Assembly (NCBI GenBank): GCA_038231255.1
Contig: JBBRLR010000116.1
Coordinates: forward strand, 1-13,911
Length of the DNA: 13,911 nt
From: JALYUS01 sp038231255
GTDB lineage: Bacteria; Chloroflexota; Chloroflexia; Thermomicrobiales; JALYUS01
Reading direction: 5' to 3'
The notes beneath the pieces are model-generated. The model had not been told where the DNA came from. It worked only from the letters and a program-made list of their open reading frames with translations, and made no database searches. Positions within the stretch are counted from its first letter, which is position 1, and each line of letters opens with the position of its first letter. Position numbers and translations under genes: made by a program. Of this stretch, positions 13,033-13,911 are shown in pieces.

Positions 13033-13101
13033 CACAGAGGACGCAGAGAGCACAGAGGGAATTCTTATGGTTTCATCTCAGTGATCTCTGTGTCCTCTGT
13101 G
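13033..13101. repeat. CACAGAGGAC-type imperfect inverted repeat after lplA
   Basis: The 21-base arms 13033-13053 and 13081-13101 pair at 19 positions plus one G-T wobble. A further CACAGAGG unit lies at 13051-13058. It follows the lplA stop by about 20 bases and could act as a transcript end, though no T-run follows the right arm. Confidence 0.7.
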
Positions 13102-13127
13102 GTGAAAATTCTCGTCTGTCATCTCGA

Positions 13128-13157
13128 TAGACAGCGATATACGCGGCCACGTATACT
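13128..13157 (+). promoter_or_regulatory. probable promoter of the substrate-binding lipoprotein gene
   Basis: TAGACA (13128-13133) and TATACT (13152-13157) are 18 bases apart, each with five of six bases of the sigma-70 consensus. They are in the only sizeable gap before the gene at 13231, giving a leader of about 65 bases. This is the best -35/-10 pair in the window. Confidence 0.5.
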
Positions 13158-13230
13158 ATCGCGCAATCCTGTTTCGGGGCTTTCCATATTTCGCGCACTA
13201 TCGGATTGGTACTAGGGGGAGGTTCTGTTG

Positions 13231-13911
13231 ATGCGACGTGCATTCTTGCCATGTATCACACTTTTGCTCGTCGGCTTCGTCCTCGCGGGGTGCGGGGGTG
13301 GAAGCGCGGCAACAGCGACGACCGCGAAGCCAGCGACGGGCGCATCGCCTGCTGCCGCGTCCGCAAGCGCCGCCACGGCGCCGGCAACGAGCAGTACGGC
13401 GACAGGCATAACATCCATCGCGGCAACGACCGCCCCCGCCGGCACGACGAGTGCCAGCGGGAGTGCCGCCGCCAGTGGCGGCACGATCAAACTGGGCATG
13501 ATTACCTCGCTCACCGGCCCGTACAATCCGCTCGGCGGTTTCAACAAGCAGGCCGCCGATCTGCTCGTCAAGCAGATCAACGACACGGGCGGCATCAACG
13601 GCGCGAAGATCGAACTCCAGATCGAGGACGACACGAGCAACCCGAGCCAGGCGCTCACCGCCGTCAAGAAACTGATCGCGAATAAGGTCGTCGCGATTAT
13701 CGGCCCCGTCTTCAGTTCGAGTTGCGTCGCCATCCTCGATGAGGTCGAGGCGGCGAAAATCCCGATGATCACGCAGTGTGCGGCGGATTCGGTCGTCACG
13801 CCGATCCGGCCCAATGTCTTCCTCGGCCCGCAATCTACCCGAATCGCCGCCGACCAGTTGCTCGGCTACCTGAAGAGCGAGGGCAAGACCAAGATCGCTC
13901 TGCTGCACGAC
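13231..13911 (+). CDS. branched-chain amino-acid-type ABC transporter substrate-binding lipoprotein (5' part)
   Basis: The first 227 codons are present and the frame is open at the window end. A lipoprotein signal is seen: MRRAF, a hydrophobic core and lipobox LAGC with C21. A long Ala/Thr/Ser linker (about 25-85) follows. Then comes a type-1 periplasmic-binding fold: IKLGMITSLTGPYNPLGG, LLVKQINDTGGINGAKIELQ, EDDTSNPSQALTAVKKLI, VVAIIGPVFSSS, KIPMITQCAAD. This is the LivK/amide-binding pattern, so it binds amino acids, amides or similar ligands outside the membrane for a HAAT-type transporter, whose genes would lie to the right. The ATG has AGGGGGAGG about eight bases upstream. The ligand cannot be named from this half. 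Confidence 0.9.
   Translation, partial: MRRAFLPCITLLLVGFVLAGCGGGSAATATTAKPATGASPAAASASAATAPATSSTATGITSIAATTAPAGTTSASGSAAASGGTIKLGMITSLTGPYNPLGGFNKQAADLLVKQINDTGGINGAKIELQIEDDTSNPSQALTAVKKLIANKVVAIIGPVFSSSCVAILDEVEAAKIPMITQCAADSVVTPIRPNVFLGPQSTRIAADQLLGYLKSEGKTKIALLHD

Overview
The window is GC-rich bacterial DNA, mostly genes packed end to end with ATGA overlaps. Several families of short palindromic repeats lie between genes and inside them. Three features together suggest a member of the Chloroflexota, possibly near Thermomicrobia: the repeat style (GTAGGGGCG, CTCACCCCCCAACCCC and ACCGCAAAGACGCAAAG types), lipoproteins and surface proteins with long Ala/Thr/Pro linkers, and a bipartite lipoate ligase. 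This assignment is inferred from sequence style and gene content; there is no marker gene here to prove it.

Left part (1-3556): the C-terminus of an Ldh_2-type dehydrogenase faces a minus-strand short-chain dehydrogenase/reductase, with a hairpin between them. A 33-bp perfect inverted repeat separates the reductase from a divergent Cof-type HAD phosphatase. A second repeat of the same family precedes a second HAD hydrolase, which overlaps a DinB-family gene.

Central part (3557-10924): this is a cobalamin operon and the most interesting part of the window. It begins with a cobalamin riboswitch and continues with (i) a secreted protein with prenyltransferase/squalene-cyclase-type repeats, like the alpha domain of animal transcobalamin and intrinsic factor; (ii) a membrane-anchored DUF4430 protein, like the beta domain of those proteins; (iii) cobB; (iv) one polypeptide that fuses an ECF T component to two ATPases; and (v) an ECF S component. 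I read it as a corrinoid capture and import system in which the two halves of a transcobalamin-like binder are separate genes. Palindromic repeats have entered this operon at four places: just before the first gene, where the repeat supplies the ribosome-binding site; across the junction of genes 1 and 2; in the linker between EcfT and the first ATPase; and in frame inside the S component.

Right part (10925-13911): a CopC-like exported protein with an LPKTG motif, then a split lipoate-protein ligase (a small C-terminal-domain gene overlapping the catalytic gene, whose N-terminus also carries a repeat), then a repeat, a promoter, and the start of a lipoprotein of the branched-chain amino-acid-binding family that runs off the window.
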